Made by a program: the position numbers and the translations under genes. The notes beneath the pieces were generated by a model. It saw nothing but the letters and a program-made list of their open reading frames with translations, ran no database searches and was not told the DNA's origin. A DNA stretch of 64,000 bases, taken from the NCBI RefSeq assembly GCF_000187465.1, contig NZ_GL732439.1, forward strand, positions 835,226-899,225. The letters are read 5' to 3'. Of this stretch, positions 41,364 through 51,370 are shown piece after piece (within the stretch, counting starts at the first letter, position 1; each line of letters opens with the position of its first letter). This DNA comes from Streptococcus infantis ATCC 700779 (GTDB taxonomy: Bacteria > Bacillota > Bacilli > Lactobacillales > Streptococcaceae).

Positions 41364-42344
41364 TTACACACGTTCGGTCCATGAAGTTGCTGTTGTTTTA
41401 AGAACTTTGTTTAGTTCATCAATGTTCTCAAAACCAGTTGTACGAAGCCATTCGCGAGCTGCTGCTTCACCGTCTTTGATATAAGCTTCAACTGATCCAG
41501 CCCATGTTGCACGTCCACAAAGAACACCATTGAAGTTTGCACCTGATTCGTGGGCAAATACAAGAGTTTCTTGGAAGAGCTTAGCTGATACTCCTGCACT
41601 CAAGTAGATGTATGGCAAGTTAGTAGCTTCGTCTTGAGCTTTAAAGAAGTCTGCAGCTTCTTCACGTGTGTGAACGATTTCGCCATCGCCAAAGCCTTCA
41701 ACGTATTTCACGTTAACTGGAACTTCCACTTTCAAGACATCTATGTTAAAGCGTGGGTCTGAGAAGACCTTCATAGCACCGATAACCTTGCGTGGTTTTA
41801 CTTTAGCGTATTCTGCAGAACCTGCGTCCGCAATCTTTTCATCGTAAGCCAAGATTTCAAGGAAGAATGGAATATCTTCAGCTACACACTCAGAACCAAT
41901 ACGTTCAATGTAGGCTTGTTTTTGTTGGTTGAGTTCGTCAGAGCTATCTACATCATAGTAAAGCAAGAATTTAACGGCATCTGCACCTTGTTCCTTGATA
42001 CGTTTTGCAGACCAAACGTCCAAGCAGTCTGGCAAGCGTTTTGTACTTGTTGTATCGTATCCTGTTTTCTCATAAGCAAGGAGAAGACCTGCATTTGGGT
42101 CAAGAGCTTTTGTAGCTGGAAGTCCGTACTCAGGGTCAAGTAGCATAGATGAAGCATATTTAGTCAATTCATCCGCTACCAATACTTTAAGTTCTTCCAT
42201 TTGAGCAACTGTTGGCTCTTCTGTTTGGTATTGAGCCATGAGGCGTTTCAAAGCACCACGTTGGTCAAAGGCAAGAGCTGAGATGATACCATTCTCATCA
42301 GAGAGTTTTTGCATACAAGCGCGTTTATTTTCTGTTAAAACCAT
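41364..42344 (-). CDS. lacD: Tagatose 1,6-diphosphate aldolase
   Basis: 326 residues. Class I (Schiff-base) aldolase that splits tagatose-1,6-bisphosphate into dihydroxyacetone phosphate and glyceraldehyde-3-phosphate. Family stretches [24 protein letters not shown] and the Lys-bearing [15 protein letters not shown] are present. It starts 1 bp after the lacC stop. In the longer term it channels galactose carbon into glycolysis below phosphofructokinase. Confidence 0.95.
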   Translation of the reverse strand: MVLTENKRACMQKLSDENGIISALAFDQRGALKRLMAQYQTEEPTVAQMEELKVLVADELTKYASSMLLDPEYGLPATKALDPNAGLLLAYEKTGYDTTSTKRLPDCLDVWSAKRIKEQGADAVKFLLYYDVDSSDELNQQKQAYIERIGSECVAEDIPFFLEILAYDEKIADAGSAEYAKVKPRKVIGAMKVFSDPRFNIDVLKVEVPVNVKYVEGFGDGEIVHTREEAADFFKAQDEATNLPYIYLSAGVSAKLFQETLVFAHESGANFNGVLCGRATWAGSVEAYIKDGEAAAREWLRTTGFENIDELNKVLKTTATSWTERV

Positions 42345-42345
42345 T

Positions 42346-43275
42346 TTATACCTCTTTTACAATTAATTGGTCATATAGACCTTGATAGTTAGCCATATTG
42401 ACATGACCGGTCATTTTTTCTTGAGCATTAAGCATACCAAGGACATTTGCCTTGATCAACAGTACTTGATCCGTTTCTTTATGGAAAAGACCTGAAGCAA
42501 TACCTGCCACTGTAGAATCGCCAGAACCGACTGGATTTACTACTTGAATTCTTGGAATATCTACTTTGTAGAAAGTGTTACCGTGTTTAGCGAATGCTCC
42601 GTTAGCACCTAAGGAAACGATAATCCACTCGATTCCATCAAATAGTGGTTCTTGAAGGACTTCCTTTAATTCATCCAAGTCTTTAGAAATTTCTCTTCCT
42701 AAAAGTTGAGATAATTCTTCATTATTTGGTTTGATGACTGTTGGTTTATGTGGAGATTCAAGAACCGCCTGAAGTGAAGCTCCTGAACAGTCCAAAACAA
42801 CAGGTTTACCAGCTTGGTTAGCAAGTTCAACCAGACTAGCATAATAATCAACCGGAAGTCCTGCAGGTAGACTACCTGAAATGGCCACTACCTCTACAGT
42901 TTCTAAAAGTTCTTTGAAATGAGCCAAGAAATCTTGACCTTCTTTTTCTTGAACTTCAGGACCTTTTTCTAGGATTTCTGTTTGGTTTTCTCCATGTAGA
43001 ATTGCGATACAGTTACGGGTTTCACCTTGAATAGAGAAGAAACGCTTGCTTACTTTATCATCAATATTCTCTACTAAAAAATCACCAAGTTTACCACCGA
43101 CAAGTCCTGTTGCGACTACGGAGTCACCAAATTCTGATAGGACACGAGTAACGTTAAGACCTTTACCACCAGCCGTTTTAGTGACATCTACAACACGGTT
43201 GACAGTGTCAATTTTCAGTTCATCCAAAGGATAGGAAATATCAATGGATGGGTTCATTGTGACTGTTAAAATCAT
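42346..43275 (-). CDS. lacC: Tagatose-6-phosphate kinase
   Basis: 309 residues, PfkB family. The N-terminal [16 protein letters not shown] and [11 protein letters not shown] sugar-binding loop and the C-terminal [13 protein letters not shown] (catalytic Asp) are clear. It phosphorylates tagatose-6-phosphate to the 1,6-bisphosphate. It lies 10 bp after lacB with RBS GAGGTG. Confidence 0.95.
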   Translation of the reverse strand: MILTVTMNPSIDISYPLDELKIDTVNRVVDVTKTAGGKGLNVTRVLSEFGDSVVATGLVGGKLGDFLVENIDDKVSKRFFSIQGETRNCIAILHGENQTEILEKGPEVQEKEGQDFLAHFKELLETVEVVAISGSLPAGLPVDYYASLVELANQAGKPVVLDCSGASLQAVLESPHKPTVIKPNNEELSQLLGREISKDLDELKEVLQEPLFDGIEWIIVSLGANGAFAKHGNTFYKVDIPRIQVVNPVGSGDSTVAGIASGLFHKETDQVLLIKANVLGMLNAQEKMTGHVNMANYQGLYDQLIVKEV

Positions 43276-43285
43276 AAGTCACCTC

Positions 43286-43801
43286 TTAGTCGTGGTATTC
43301 ACCACGATCCCATTTTTCAAGGAACTCTGTAAAGAAGTTGGCATCAGTTTGATGATCGTTATGAGTTTCTAAGTGTTGGATTTTAGCGATCAATTTTTTG
43401 TTTTCTTCTGATGGTTTGTATTCCGCATTGATGAAAGCATCAATGATATCACACATAAGCAATTCACCAGTGATTTTACCACCAAATCCAATTACGTTTG
43501 CATTCAATTGTTCTTTTGCATATAGAGCTGTTGTCATATCGCGAACCAAAGCAGAACGAACACCAGGAACCTTGTTAACAGCATTATTAATACCTACACC
43601 AGTACCACAGATACATACACCAAGATCAGCTTGGCCACTAACTACTGCTTCACCAACTTTTTTACCAAAGATTGGATAGTGGGTACGAGCGTGGTCATAA
43701 GTACCAAAGTCGATAACTTCATGTCCTTTTGATTTCAAAAATTCTGAAACAGCCATTTTTTCATTTGTTACGATGTGGTCACATCCGATTGCAATTCTCA
43801 T
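43286..43801 (-). CDS. lacB: Galactose-6-phosphate isomerase subunit LacB
   Basis: 171 residues of the RpiB/LacAB family. [10 protein letters not shown] and [22 protein letters not shown] carry the active-site Cys and substrate loop. With LacA it converts galactose-6-phosphate to tagatose-6-phosphate. 28 bp after lacA. Confidence 0.96.
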   Translation of the reverse strand: MRIAIGCDHIVTNEKMAVSEFLKSKGHEVIDFGTYDHARTHYPIFGKKVGEAVVSGQADLGVCICGTGVGINNAVNKVPGVRSALVRDMTTALYAKEQLNANVIGFGGKITGELLMCDIIDAFINAEYKPSEENKKLIAKIQHLETHNDHQTDANFFTEFLEKWDRGEYHD

Positions 43802-43829
43802 TTTATCTTACCTTTCTTTCAATATCAAA

Positions 43830-44255
43830 TTAGCACATTTTGTTCAACATGTCGACCCTGATTTGGTGACGACCACCGTCGTATTTACCATTTACAAAGC
43901 CTTTAGCAATGTTTTTAGCTAATTCATCACCAACAAGTTGAGCACCCATAGTAATCATACGTGAGTTGTTGTGACCGCGAGTCATATAAGCTGAACGTTC
44001 ATCAGATACTTCTGCAGCAACCATTCCTTTGATTTTAGTAGCAACCATAAACGGACCTGCACCATAAGCATCAATAACGATACCAAGGTTTTGTTCTTCT
44101 TTCTTAACTTCTTCCGCAACTGCTAGAGTTACATCAACAAAGTCTTGACCTTCTGCTGTAACATCCACTACGTGGAAGTTTTCTTTTTCCAAGAAGTCTT
44201 TTACAACTTCTTTCAATCTTAAACCTGCAGCATCTGCACCAATAACAATAGCCAT
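43830..44255 (-). CDS. lacA: Galactose-6-phosphate isomerase subunit LacA
   Basis: 141 residues, the shorter RpiB-like partner of Lac[12 protein letters not shown] and [16 protein letters not shown] replace the usual CGTG loop, as in other LacA proteins. First gene of lacABCD. RBS AAGGAG. The mRNA leader is about 200 nt, because the promoter lies at 44462-44490. Confidence 0.95.
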   Translation of the reverse strand: MAIVIGADAAGLRLKEVVKDFLEKENFHVVDVTAEGQDFVDVTLAVAEEVKKEEQNLGIVIDAYGAGPFMVATKIKGMVAAEVSDERSAYMTRGHNNSRMITMGAQLVGDELAKNIAKGFVNGKYDGGRHQIRVDMLNKMC

Positions 44256-44430
44256 ATTGTATACTCCTTTTTTATAATAGACCAGTAAAACTTTTTGATT
44301 CTAGCCTAAAAGAGACCTTTCTCAAATAGTTACTAGTAGTTTTGTTGACAATAATTTAAATTAAGAACAAAAATCTTATTCGTTTCTTAATAAGCTTTCT
44401 TCATAGAAAAGCCAGAACAGTAATCTTGTT

Positions 44431-44507
44431 AAAACAAACACAAATTGTTCTTTATAAACATAATATACTACTATTAGTTGGAAAAGTCAACAATTTATGT
44501 TTGTTTT
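44431..44507 (-). promoter_or_regulatory. lacABCD promoter flanked by paired LacR operators
   Basis: On the minus strand TTGACT (44485-44490), a 17-bp spacer and TATATT (44462-44467) form the promoter. Two 19-bp arms, AAAACAAACACAAATTGTT (44431-44449) and its inverted near-copy AACAATTTATGTTTGTTTT (44489-44507), match at 18 of 19 positions and bracket the promoter. The interval 44256-44430 is leader RNA with one weak hairpin (44361-44390); no gene seen. Confidence 0.8.
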
Positions 44508-44518
44508 TGTTTATTTTT

Positions 44519-45412
44519 TTATAAAATCTCGATATTGAAACCAAGCTGTTCAAAACGGCCAGGCTTCAAAATTTTAACATCTTTCTTATCTTCCAGTCTA
44601 TCTCCTTCTTCTATTGAAGTAGACAAACCTGACCATGGTTCCAAGGCAATAAAAGGGCCTTTATTAAGAGTTGACCATACAATTAAATTTGGAAACTCTT
44701 TAAAATGTAGTTTTAAACCTTTATCATGTTTTCGTGAACGTAAAGCTACTGTGCGAGATTCCAACTCATCTAATGTCACAGCATCATAGCTAAAGAAGTC
44801 AAAATTTAAATCTAATTCTTTTTGATTATTCAACCAAGAACTTCTATCTTTGAAATCCAACATTCCTGTTTCTGGGAAAGGTTTTGGAACTGTACATGTT
44901 TCTGGCTTTTCAAATTCAAGATAGTAATCTTCATATACCTCGTCATCTAGTAAGGGACAGTTAAAACCAGGATGCCCACCGATAAAATATGGCATACTCT
45001 TTTCAGATTCTTTATTATAGATTTTATACTGAGTACGTATGGTTTTCCCAATCACTGTATAAGTGATTTCTAAACGAAAATGATAAGGGTAATTTGCATA
45101 CATTTCTTCATCATCTTCAATAGCGAATGTAACAGAATTATCTGTTTGTTCAATTAATGTAAAATCTTTTTTTCTTACTAAGCCATGTCGAGGGATTTTT
45201 CCTTCTTTTTGACTACCATCTTCCATATCATAAAGAACCGTATCATTTCTTACTGAACCACATATTGGGAATAATACGGGTGCTTGCCCACTCCAATAAG
45301 TTGGATCCCCCTGCCACAAATACTCTACATCATCTTTATCTTTTATAGAGGATAGCGCTCCTCCAAGTGTTTGAAACTCAACATTTAATTGATCTGATTT
45401 TAATACAATCAC
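44519..45412 (-). CDS. lacX: Aldose 1-epimerase family protein LacX
   Basis: 297 residues from a GTG at 45412. A TTG further upstream (45427) would fall inside the GGAGG RBS, so the GTG 8 nt after GGAGG is chosen. Galactose-mutarotase-like fold: FPICGSVRN, PRHGLVR with a conserved His, GGHPGFNCPL and FIALEPWSG. It resembles LacX at the lactococcal lac operon. The role is presumably anomer conversion of galactose or a phosphorylated sugar. It lies after the terminator of the galactitol-type PTS and just upstream of the lacA operators. Confidence 0.85.
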   Translation of the reverse strand: MIVLKSDQLNVEFQTLGGALSSIKDKDDVEYLWQGDPTYWSGQAPVLFPICGSVRNDTVLYDMEDGSQKEGKIPRHGLVRKKDFTLIEQTDNSVTFAIEDDEEMYANYPYHFRLEITYTVIGKTIRTQYKIYNKESEKSMPYFIGGHPGFNCPLLDDEVYEDYYLEFEKPETCTVPKPFPETGMLDFKDRSSWLNNQKELDLNFDFFSYDAVTLDELESRTVALRSRKHDKGLKLHFKEFPNLIVWSTLNKGPFIALEPWSGLSTSIEEGDRLEDKKDVKILKPGRFEQLGFNIEIL

Positions 45413-45435
45413 AAGTCTTACCTCCAATTTTCTAA

Positions 45436-45483
45436 AAAAACTAGGCTGACTGCTCCATAGTGGAAACTGACAACCTAGTTTTT
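45436..45483 (-). terminator. Terminator or attenuator between the PTS IIC gene and lacX
   Basis: On the minus strand AAAAACTAGG pairs with CCTAGTTTTT, with further partial pairing inside, and ends in a U-run. lacX has no promoter of its own that I can see, so this probably allows partial read-through. Confidence 0.75.
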
Positions 45484-45507
45484 ACAATTTACATTTTTAG
45501 GAGCAAA

Positions 45508-46983
45508 TTATTTTGAGTTTGCTGCGTATTCTTCGTTACGTTTGATCATTTGTTTTCTGTACCATGCAAAAATACCGATATAGAAAGTAAGGAAGATTAC
45601 TGCACCAATAATTGCTTTGATATCACCTGTTGTAGTGTTACCAATTGTCCAACCAAGAAGTTTTTCAATTGGTCCTTCAAGTGTTGAGTGAGTGATCAAT
45701 TGAGTTTGGCTCACACCTTCTGGGAAGGCACCTACACTTTTAGCAAGATCTGTTGCAAATGGTGCGATAAGTGTACCTGAAAGAAGGAAGAGTGGCAACA
45801 AGAGTGTTCCGAAGATAATCATACGGAGCAATTTACCACGAGTAACTACCAAGAGAGCTGGAGTCACACCCATAGCGATGATACCAGCAAGTGGCAAGAT
45901 ACCATTTCCGACATTTGAAAGAAGCACTGCTTCAATCAACATGATTGGTGCAAGTACGTTGGCACAAGCCCAGATTTCAGCACGACCAGCGATAAATGGC
46001 CAGTCAAGACCGATGTTGAATTTACGTCCTTGAAGACGTTTAGTAGCAACGTTTGTAATACCTTGTGAAAGTGGTTCTACGGCTGCGATGAACCATGAAC
46101 CGATCAATGAGAAGAGCTCCAAGCAGACACCGGCAGTCAAACCAAGTGACAACCAACCTTTAATTACAAGTTCCCATTTTTCAGCACCTTCTACACCTGG
46201 AACCGGTTGTGGAGTACCCATCAAACCGATAACGATACCAAGGATGAAGCCGATGAAGAATTTAGATCCCCAGAAACCGATTCGTTTGTTCAATTTAGCA
46301 GCATCAAAGTCGTATTTATCAAGACCTGGGAAGAATTTATCAAAAATCTTGTCCAAAACCATGATAACTGGGTTCATCATGTAGTTCATGTGAGTTGAAG
46401 TCATTGGTGATGAACTTGGTGCATTAAGAAGATCATCGAATGTTGGTTTCATCAAATCAGAGTTAATAATTTTAAGAACCCCTACAAGAACAACTGCTGC
46501 AGTCGCGATGAAAAGAGAAACCCCTTGACCAACTCCACTCTTGTCAGCATACCATTTAATCAAAAGACCTGTGATAGACAAGTGCCAGATATCGAAGATA
46601 TCAACGTCAAGTGTGTCTGTTTTCTTCATTGCAAGCATTACAATGTTGACAATCAACATAACTAGCAAGAAGTATAGAGTCCATGCAGATCCCCAAGTGA
46701 TTGTAGCAAGTGGTGCCCAACCAACGTCGGTGATGGTCAATTGAATACCAGTATTTTCAACGAATTTTGCAAGTGAAGCTGAGAAAGCTCCGTTAAGCAT
46801 TCCGATGATAGCACCGATACCAGTAAGTGCGATGGCAAGTTTAATACCACCTTCAAGTGCTTTGGAGAATTTAACTCCGAAAAGCAAAGCCAATACTGTC
46901 AAAATGATCAGCATGATGATTGGGCCACCCATAGCCAAGATTGGTTTAAAGAAATCGTTGGCTAGATTGATAATGAAATCCAT
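45508..46983 (-). CDS. PTS galactitol-type enzyme IIC (probable galactose transporter)
   Basis: 491 residues with about ten to twelve membrane helices, Gat family EIIC (GWAPLATITWGSAWTLYFL, RLQGRKFNIGLDWPFIAGRAEIWA). In streptococci with lacABCD, such a system brings in galactose as galactose-6-phosphate and feeds LacAB. The name 'galactitol' comes from the family; galactose is more likely from the context. Downstream of its IIB and IIA genes in one operon. Confidence 0.88.
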   Translation of the reverse strand: MDFIINLANDFFKPILAMGGPIIMLIILTVLALLFGVKFSKALEGGIKLAIALTGIGAIIGMLNGAFSASLAKFVENTGIQLTITDVGWAPLATITWGSAWTLYFLLVMLIVNIVMLAMKKTDTLDVDIFDIWHLSITGLLIKWYADKSGVGQGVSLFIATAAVVLVGVLKIINSDLMKPTFDDLLNAPSSSPMTSTHMNYMMNPVIMVLDKIFDKFFPGLDKYDFDAAKLNKRIGFWGSKFFIGFILGIVIGLMGTPQPVPGVEGAEKWELVIKGWLSLGLTAGVCLELFSLIGSWFIAAVEPLSQGITNVATKRLQGRKFNIGLDWPFIAGRAEIWACANVLAPIMLIEAVLLSNVGNGILPLAGIIAMGVTPALLVVTRGKLLRMIIFGTLLLPLFLLSGTLIAPFATDLAKSVGAFPEGVSQTQLITHSTLEGPIEKLLGWTIGNTTTGDIKAIIGAVIFLTFYIGIFAWYRKQMIKRNEEYAANSK

Positions 46984-47027
46984 AATTTTTCCTCCCTTTA
47001 TTTTTATGGAAAATTACAAAATAATAA

Positions 47028-47333
47028 TTAACTTAATCCGTGTTCTTTGATTGCTGCTTCAATATTGTCATATACTGGAGCGCTCATTGCTGGAATACGG
47101 AACAAGATTGGTCCAGCTTCTACTACTGGGATACCAGGGTCAAAACCTAAGTCTGTTGCAGCAATTGGTGTGAAGATATCATAACCTTTAATCAAGTCTT
47201 CGTTGACATCTTTAACCATAACTGCGTCACACTGTACGTCGTATCCACGGTTAGATAGCTCTTCTTCTAGAGCGCTTTTAATTTGGTGGCTTGAGTTAAC
47301 ACCTGCACCACATGCAGCAAGAATTTTAATCAT
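47028..47333 (-). CDS. PTS galactitol-type enzyme IIB
   Basis: 101 residues. The phosphorylated Cys8 in KILAACGAGVNSS is at the N-terminus, typical of GatB-type IIB. It accepts phosphate from the IIA protein and delivers it to the incoming sugar at IIC. 41 bp after the IIA gene. Confidence 0.92.
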   Translation of the reverse strand: MIKILAACGAGVNSSHQIKSALEEELSNRGYDVQCDAVMVKDVNEDLIKGYDIFTPIAATDLGFDPGIPVVEAGPILFRIPAMSAPVYDNIEAAIKEHGLS

Positions 47334-47374
47334 TTGGATTTCCTCCGATTTTTATTTACTATTTACTTATGAAT

Positions 47375-47851
47375 TTAAGCAGTTGCTTCTGAGATATACT
47401 GGAACAAAGCTTCTGGTTCTGTAATCTTAGAAAGTGCTTCTAAATGACCATTACCTGTAAAGAAGTCCATCAATTGAGCAAGAATATTTGTTTGACTCGA
47501 ACTTGAATTATTGATGATAAAGAAGAGTAATGATACTTCTACTTCCTTGTCAGGAGCAATCATGTTGTGGAATGTTACTGGTTTCGCTAAGCGAACCACA
47601 ACAACGTTTTCAGTTAAATTATGAATCGTGTCTGTGTGAGGGATTGCTACATTCGGCAAGTCCTTCCCAAGAAATTCCATATCTAAACCTGTTGGGAACA
47701 TTTTTTCACGTTCAATCAATGCCGATCGATAGGTATCCGTAACAACTTTCTTTTCTTCCAATAGGGTTGCAACTTGATCAAAGAGTTGCTCTTGATTATC
47801 TGCTTCTAAACAAAAAACTAAGTCTTTGCTGAAGAAATGATCTAATCCCAT
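47375..47851 (-). CDS. PTS galactitol/fructose-type enzyme IIA
   Basis: 158 residues. Phosphoacceptor His72 in NVAIPHTDTIH identifies a fructose/mannitol-family IIA domain. It receives phosphate from HPr. First gene of the IIA-IIB-IIC operon, with a strong promoter, a cre-like site and LacR-like repeats upstream. Confidence 0.92.
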   Translation of the reverse strand: MGLDHFFSKDLVFCLEADNQEQLFDQVATLLEEKKVVTDTYRSALIEREKMFPTGLDMEFLGKDLPNVAIPHTDTIHNLTENVVVVRLAKPVTFHNMIAPDKEVEVSLLFFIINNSSSSQTNILAQLMDFFTGNGHLEALSKITEPEALFQYISEATA

Positions 47852-47886
47852 GACCTTCTCCCTTCATATTTAACTTTTATGATACA

Positions 47887-47966
47887 AGTATAACACTATA
47901 TGAAACCGTTGTCAATATATTTTTGTTGTATTTTGTTTGATTTTTATTTTTTTTGTTTGATTTTAA
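47887..47966 (-). promoter_or_regulatory. Promoter, cre site and operator-like repeats of the galactitol-type PTS
   Basis: On the minus strand TTGACA (47910-47915), a 17-bp spacer and TATACT (47887-47892) form a near-consensus promoter. TGAAACCGTTGTCA (47901-47914) is a cre site with one mismatch lying over the -35 and spacer. Two direct TTTTGTTTGATTTT repeats (47931 and 47951, 20 bp apart) just upstream resemble the A/C-rich LacR half-sites of the lacA promoter. Confidence 0.7.
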
Positions 47967-48005
47967 ACAACAAATAATTTTAAATAGTTTTGAAAAAAGG
48001 TAGAA

Positions 48006-48031
48006 AAAAACAGGACATACATCCTGTTTTT
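48006..48031 (-). terminator. Intrinsic terminator of the lipoprotein gene
   Basis: AAAAACAGGA pairs perfectly with TCCTGTTTTT around a 6-nt loop, 4 bp past the stop codon. Confidence 0.85.
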
Positions 48032-48034
48032 CTA

Positions 48035-48646
48035 TTAATCTTTTTTTGTAGTCCAACTTTGTTCAATCAATGGAAGCATATCCTTCAACACTTCAGGTGT
48101 TCCTTCTAGAGAAACGTATCTTAACTTTCCATCATCTGATTCAAAGATCCAGATCACTAGATATTTACCATTTTTAGCAATACAGTTTACGACATAGGCG
48201 TCATAACCACCAATTTTTGACTTAGATCCCCAAACTTTAGAGAAATCCTTGCTTTGTTGTTTCGTTTGATAAACACTAGTAGAGACTTGAACAGCATCAA
48301 GAGCAGCATATTCACTTTCACTAACACCAAGGTGCTCTGGTTTAAAAGTATTTAGGGTTACGATATTGATGTCCGTTCCATCACAGTACTGAATATCATC
48401 ACCACCCTCAACTTCTGTAAAATGAATCCATGATTTTGGAACTTTTACGTAGCCATAAGCATCTGACCCAATTACCTGTGTATCTTTAATTGTTGATTCA
48501 GCTACAGTTGTTGTTTCTTGGGCTGTAGTAGTTTCTTGAACTGTTGTTGCTTCTGAGGCTACTTCTTTTTTAGATTTTGAAGTATTACAAGAAGCGAGGC
48601 AAAGGCAACACACTAAAAGTGTAGATAAGTTTACGATTTTTTTCAT
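48035..48646 (-). CDS. Predicted lipoprotein of unknown function
   Basis: 203 residues. Signal peptide with lipobox LASC, so Cys20 is the lipidation site. A Thr/Glu-rich spacer (30-55, repeated TTVQETTTAQ-like units) keeps the C-terminal domain of about 140 residues off the membrane. That domain (GYVKVPKSWIHFTEVEGGDDIQYC ... SWTTKKD) has no motif I can name; the layout resembles small streptococcal lipoproteins of the PsbP-like or DUF type. Single gene with its own terminator. Confidence 0.8.
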   Translation of the reverse strand: MKKIVNLSTLLVCCLCLASCNTSKSKKEVASEATTVQETTTAQETTTVAESTIKDTQVIGSDAYGYVKVPKSWIHFTEVEGGDDIQYCDGTDINIVTLNTFKPEHLGVSESEYAALDAVQVSTSVYQTKQQSKDFSKVWGSKSKIGGYDAYVVNCIAKNGKYLVIWIFESDDGKLRYVSLEGTPEVLKDMLPLIEQSWTTKKD

Positions 48647-48736
48647 AATCCTTCTCCTTTCACCTCTATTTTAATGTATGTAAATAAAAGTGTCAAAAGA
48701 TAACTGTGATTCATTCAAAAGAATAATTGAAATCAA

Positions 48737-50560
48737 TTATTCTTCATCCATACTCAAGACACTTAGAAAGGCTTCTTGAGGAACTTCTACTGATCCAATT
48801 GCTTTCATGCGCTTTTTACCAGCTTTCTGTTTTTCAAGAAGTTTACGTTTACGAGAAACGTCACCTCCATAACACTTGGCAAGAACATTCTTACGAAGAG
48901 CTTTGATATCTGTACGAGCAACAATCTTGTGTCCAATTGCCGCTTGGATTGGAACTTCAAACTGTTGACGTGGAATAATTTTCTTAAGCTTATCAACAAT
49001 GAGTTTTCCACGTTCATAAGCAAAGTCCTTGTGAACGATAAAGCTGAGTGCATCAACCTTGTCTCCATTGAGAAGGATATCCATTTTCACTAGCTTAGAT
49101 GGGCGATACTCTGACAGTTCATAGTCAAAGCTTGCATAGCCGCGTGTTGAAGATTTGAGCTTGTCAAAGAAATCAAAGACAATTTCAGCAAGTGGAATTT
49201 GGTAGATAACATTGACACGATTATCATCGATATAGTCCATCGTGACAAAGTCACCACGTTTGCGCTGAGCTAGTTCCATAACAGCTCCTACAAATTCCTG
49301 TGGTACCATGATTTGTGCTTTAACATAAGGTTCTTCAATAGTTGCAATTTTAGTAGGATCAGGAAACTCGGATGGATTCGATACATCCATAGATTCACCA
49401 TCAGTCTGATTGACCTTGTAAATAACAGATGGTGCAGTCATAATAAGATCTATGTTAAATTCCCGTTCTAGACGTTCTTGGATAACATCCATATGTAGAA
49501 GTCCGAGGAAGCCACAACGGAAACCGAATCCAAGAGCTTGCGATGTTTCGGGTTCAAACTGAAGACTAGCATCGTTCAACTGCAATTTTTCAAGGGCTTC
49601 ACGAAGGTCGTTGTATTTATTTGACTCGATTGGATAAAGACCTGCGAAAACCATCGGATTCATCTGCTTGTATCCAGATAGGGGCTCTGAAGCAGGGTTT
49701 GCCGCCAAGGTAACTGTATCACCGACACGAGTGTCTTGAACAGTCTTGATAGATGCTGCAATATAACCAACGTCACCTGTCGCAAGGAAGTCACGTCCTA
49801 CTGCTTTTGGGGTGAATATTCCGACTTCAGTAACATCGAAGGTTTTACCATTGCTCATGAGCTGAATCTTATCACCTGGCTTAACAACTCCATCCATGAC
49901 ACGAACTTGGAGGATAACACCACGATAAGCATCGTAAACTGAGTCAAAAATCAAAGCTTTTAATGGTGCTGATACATCACCAGTTGGTGCTGGAACTTTT
50001 TCTACAATTTGCTCTAAAATATCTTCAATTCCAATCCCAGCTTTTGCTGAAGCTAATACAGCATCACTAGCATCCAGACCGATGACATCTTCAATTTCTG
50101 TACGCACGCGCTCCGGATCTGCAGCAGGCAAGTCAATCTTATTGATAACTGGAAGGATCTCCAAATCATTATCTAAGGCAAGGTAAACGTTAGCTAATGT
50201 TTGAGCCTCAATCCCTTGGGCAGCATCGACAACCAAAATGGCTCCCTCACATGCAGCTAGAGAACGTGATACCTCATAAGTGAAGTCCACGTGTCCTGGT
50301 GTGTCAATCAGGTGGAAAATATAGGTTTCGCCGTCTTTGGCAGTATAATTAAGCTCGATGGCATTCAATTTGATAGTAATCCCACGTTCTCTCTCTAGAT
50401 CCATACTATCAAGAAGCTGAGCTTGCATTTCACGACTAGAAACCGTCTCTGTAGCCTCTAAAATACGGTCAGCCAATGTTGACTTCCCATGGTCAATATG
50501 CGCGATAATGGAAAAGTTCCGGATCTTCTCCTGACGTTTTTTCAATTCTTCTAAATTCAA
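48737..50560 (-). CDS. lepA: Elongation factor 4 (LepA)
   Basis: 607 residues, translational GTPase. G1 AHIDHGKST (about 20-28), G3 DTPGHVDF and G4 NKIDLPAA are intact; the LepA-specific C-terminal domain ends with [20 protein letters not shown] in two stretches. It back-translocates or remodels stalled ribosomes. Start ATG with AGGAAGAG RBS. Located after the phosphatase gene, but with an 80-bp gap. Confidence 0.97.
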   Translation of the reverse strand: MNLEELKKRQEKIRNFSIIAHIDHGKSTLADRILEATETVSSREMQAQLLDSMDLERERGITIKLNAIELNYTAKDGETYIFHLIDTPGHVDFTYEVSRSLAACEGAILVVDAAQGIEAQTLANVYLALDNDLEILPVINKIDLPAADPERVRTEIEDVIGLDASDAVLASAKAGIGIEDILEQIVEKVPAPTGDVSAPLKALIFDSVYDAYRGVILQVRVMDGVVKPGDKIQLMSNGKTFDVTEVGIFTPKAVGRDFLATGDVGYIAASIKTVQDTRVGDTVTLAANPASEPLSGYKQMNPMVFAGLYPIESNKYNDLREALEKLQLNDASLQFEPETSQALGFGFRCGFLGLLHMDVIQERLEREFNIDLIMTAPSVIYKVNQTDGESMDVSNPSEFPDPTKIATIEEPYVKAQIMVPQEFVGAVMELAQRKRGDFVTMDYIDDNRVNVIYQIPLAEIVFDFFDKLKSSTRGYASFDYELSEYRPSKLVKMDILLNGDKVDALSFIVHKDFAYERGKLIVDKLKKIIPRQQFEVPIQAAIGHKIVARTDIKALRKNVLAKCYGGDVSRKRKLLEKQKAGKKRMKAIGSVEVPQEAFLSVLSMDEE

Positions 50561-50641
50561 GATTCTCTTCCTTTCAGGGTATCTATTAATTATAAATTGT
50601 TTTTATGTTTTTGACAAGACCATAATACCCTGTAGAGAGTA

Positions 50642-51370
50642 TTAATCTTCAGCAACAAAGCCGTCATTTTCAATGAAATAATGCTCTGTCATACCTTGGT
50701 CAGTAAAGACAATTCCATGAAGGACACCACCATAGACAGCTCCTCCATCCATTCCAACCTTGCCATCTTCTGTCACCCAAAGGTCAGCAGTACCTGGTTT
50801 CTGATCTAGTAAACCATAGACAGGTGTATGCCCAAAAACAATTGTTTTCCCTGTATGATTAACTGCTTCGTGGAATGGTTTTCTGAGCCAGACTTTCTTG
50901 TAATCTGTAGTTTCATGCCAATCATCCAAAGTTAAATCAATTCCAGCATGAACAAAGATATACTGATCTGTTTCAATCACAAATGGCATTTGTCGGATAA
51001 ATTCTACTAAGTCTGTAGCTTCCGTCTTAACACGCTTAGCATCTGCTACTCCATCTACTGGTGCATCCAGTGGACGCCCCAAAATAGAATTAATAGTTGT
51101 ATCCCCACCATTCCTACGGTAATGATCATAACTTTCTTCAGGATTATCCAACCAAGTTAAAAACATGTACTCGTGATTTCCTGATATGCAAATCGCTCCT
51201 TGATTTTCTACCAAGTCCTTAACCATTTCAAGAACACGTCGACTATCTTCTCCTCTATCAATCAAGTCTCCAAGAAAGAGTAATTGGGTTTTGCCATCCC
51301 ATGTTTTTAGAAGGTCCTCGAGCATTCCTGCTTTTCCGTGAACATCTCCAATAACATAATAGTCTGTCAT
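50642..51370 (-). CDS. Metallophosphoesterase (PrpA/Ap4A-hydrolase-like)
   Basis: 242 residues. Calcineurin-like motifs: GDVHGKAGM (Asp9, His11), LGDLIDRGEDS, SGNHEYM and FVHAGIDL, GHTPVYG. The closest described groups are serine/threonine protein phosphatases of the PrpA type and symmetrical Ap4A hydrolases; sequence alone cannot separate them. Its ATG directly abuts the recN stop (TAAATG), so translation is coupled. Confidence 0.87.
   Translation of the reverse strand: MTDYYVIGDVHGKAGMLEDLLKTWDGKTQLLFLGDLIDRGEDSRRVLEMVKDLVENQGAICISGNHEYMFLTWLDNPEESYDHYRRNGGDTTINSILGRPLDAPVDGVADAKRVKTEATDLVEFIRQMPFVIETDQYIFVHAGIDLTLDDWHETTDYKKVWLRKPFHEAVNHTGKTIVFGHTPVYGLLDQKPGTADLWVTEDGKVGMDGGAVYGGVLHGIVFTDQGMTEHYFIENDGFVAED

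Noticed and set aside
50626..50645. Short inverted repeat at the end of the phosphatase gene as a terminator
   Set aside because: Only five paired bases, partly inside the coding region, with no U-tract.
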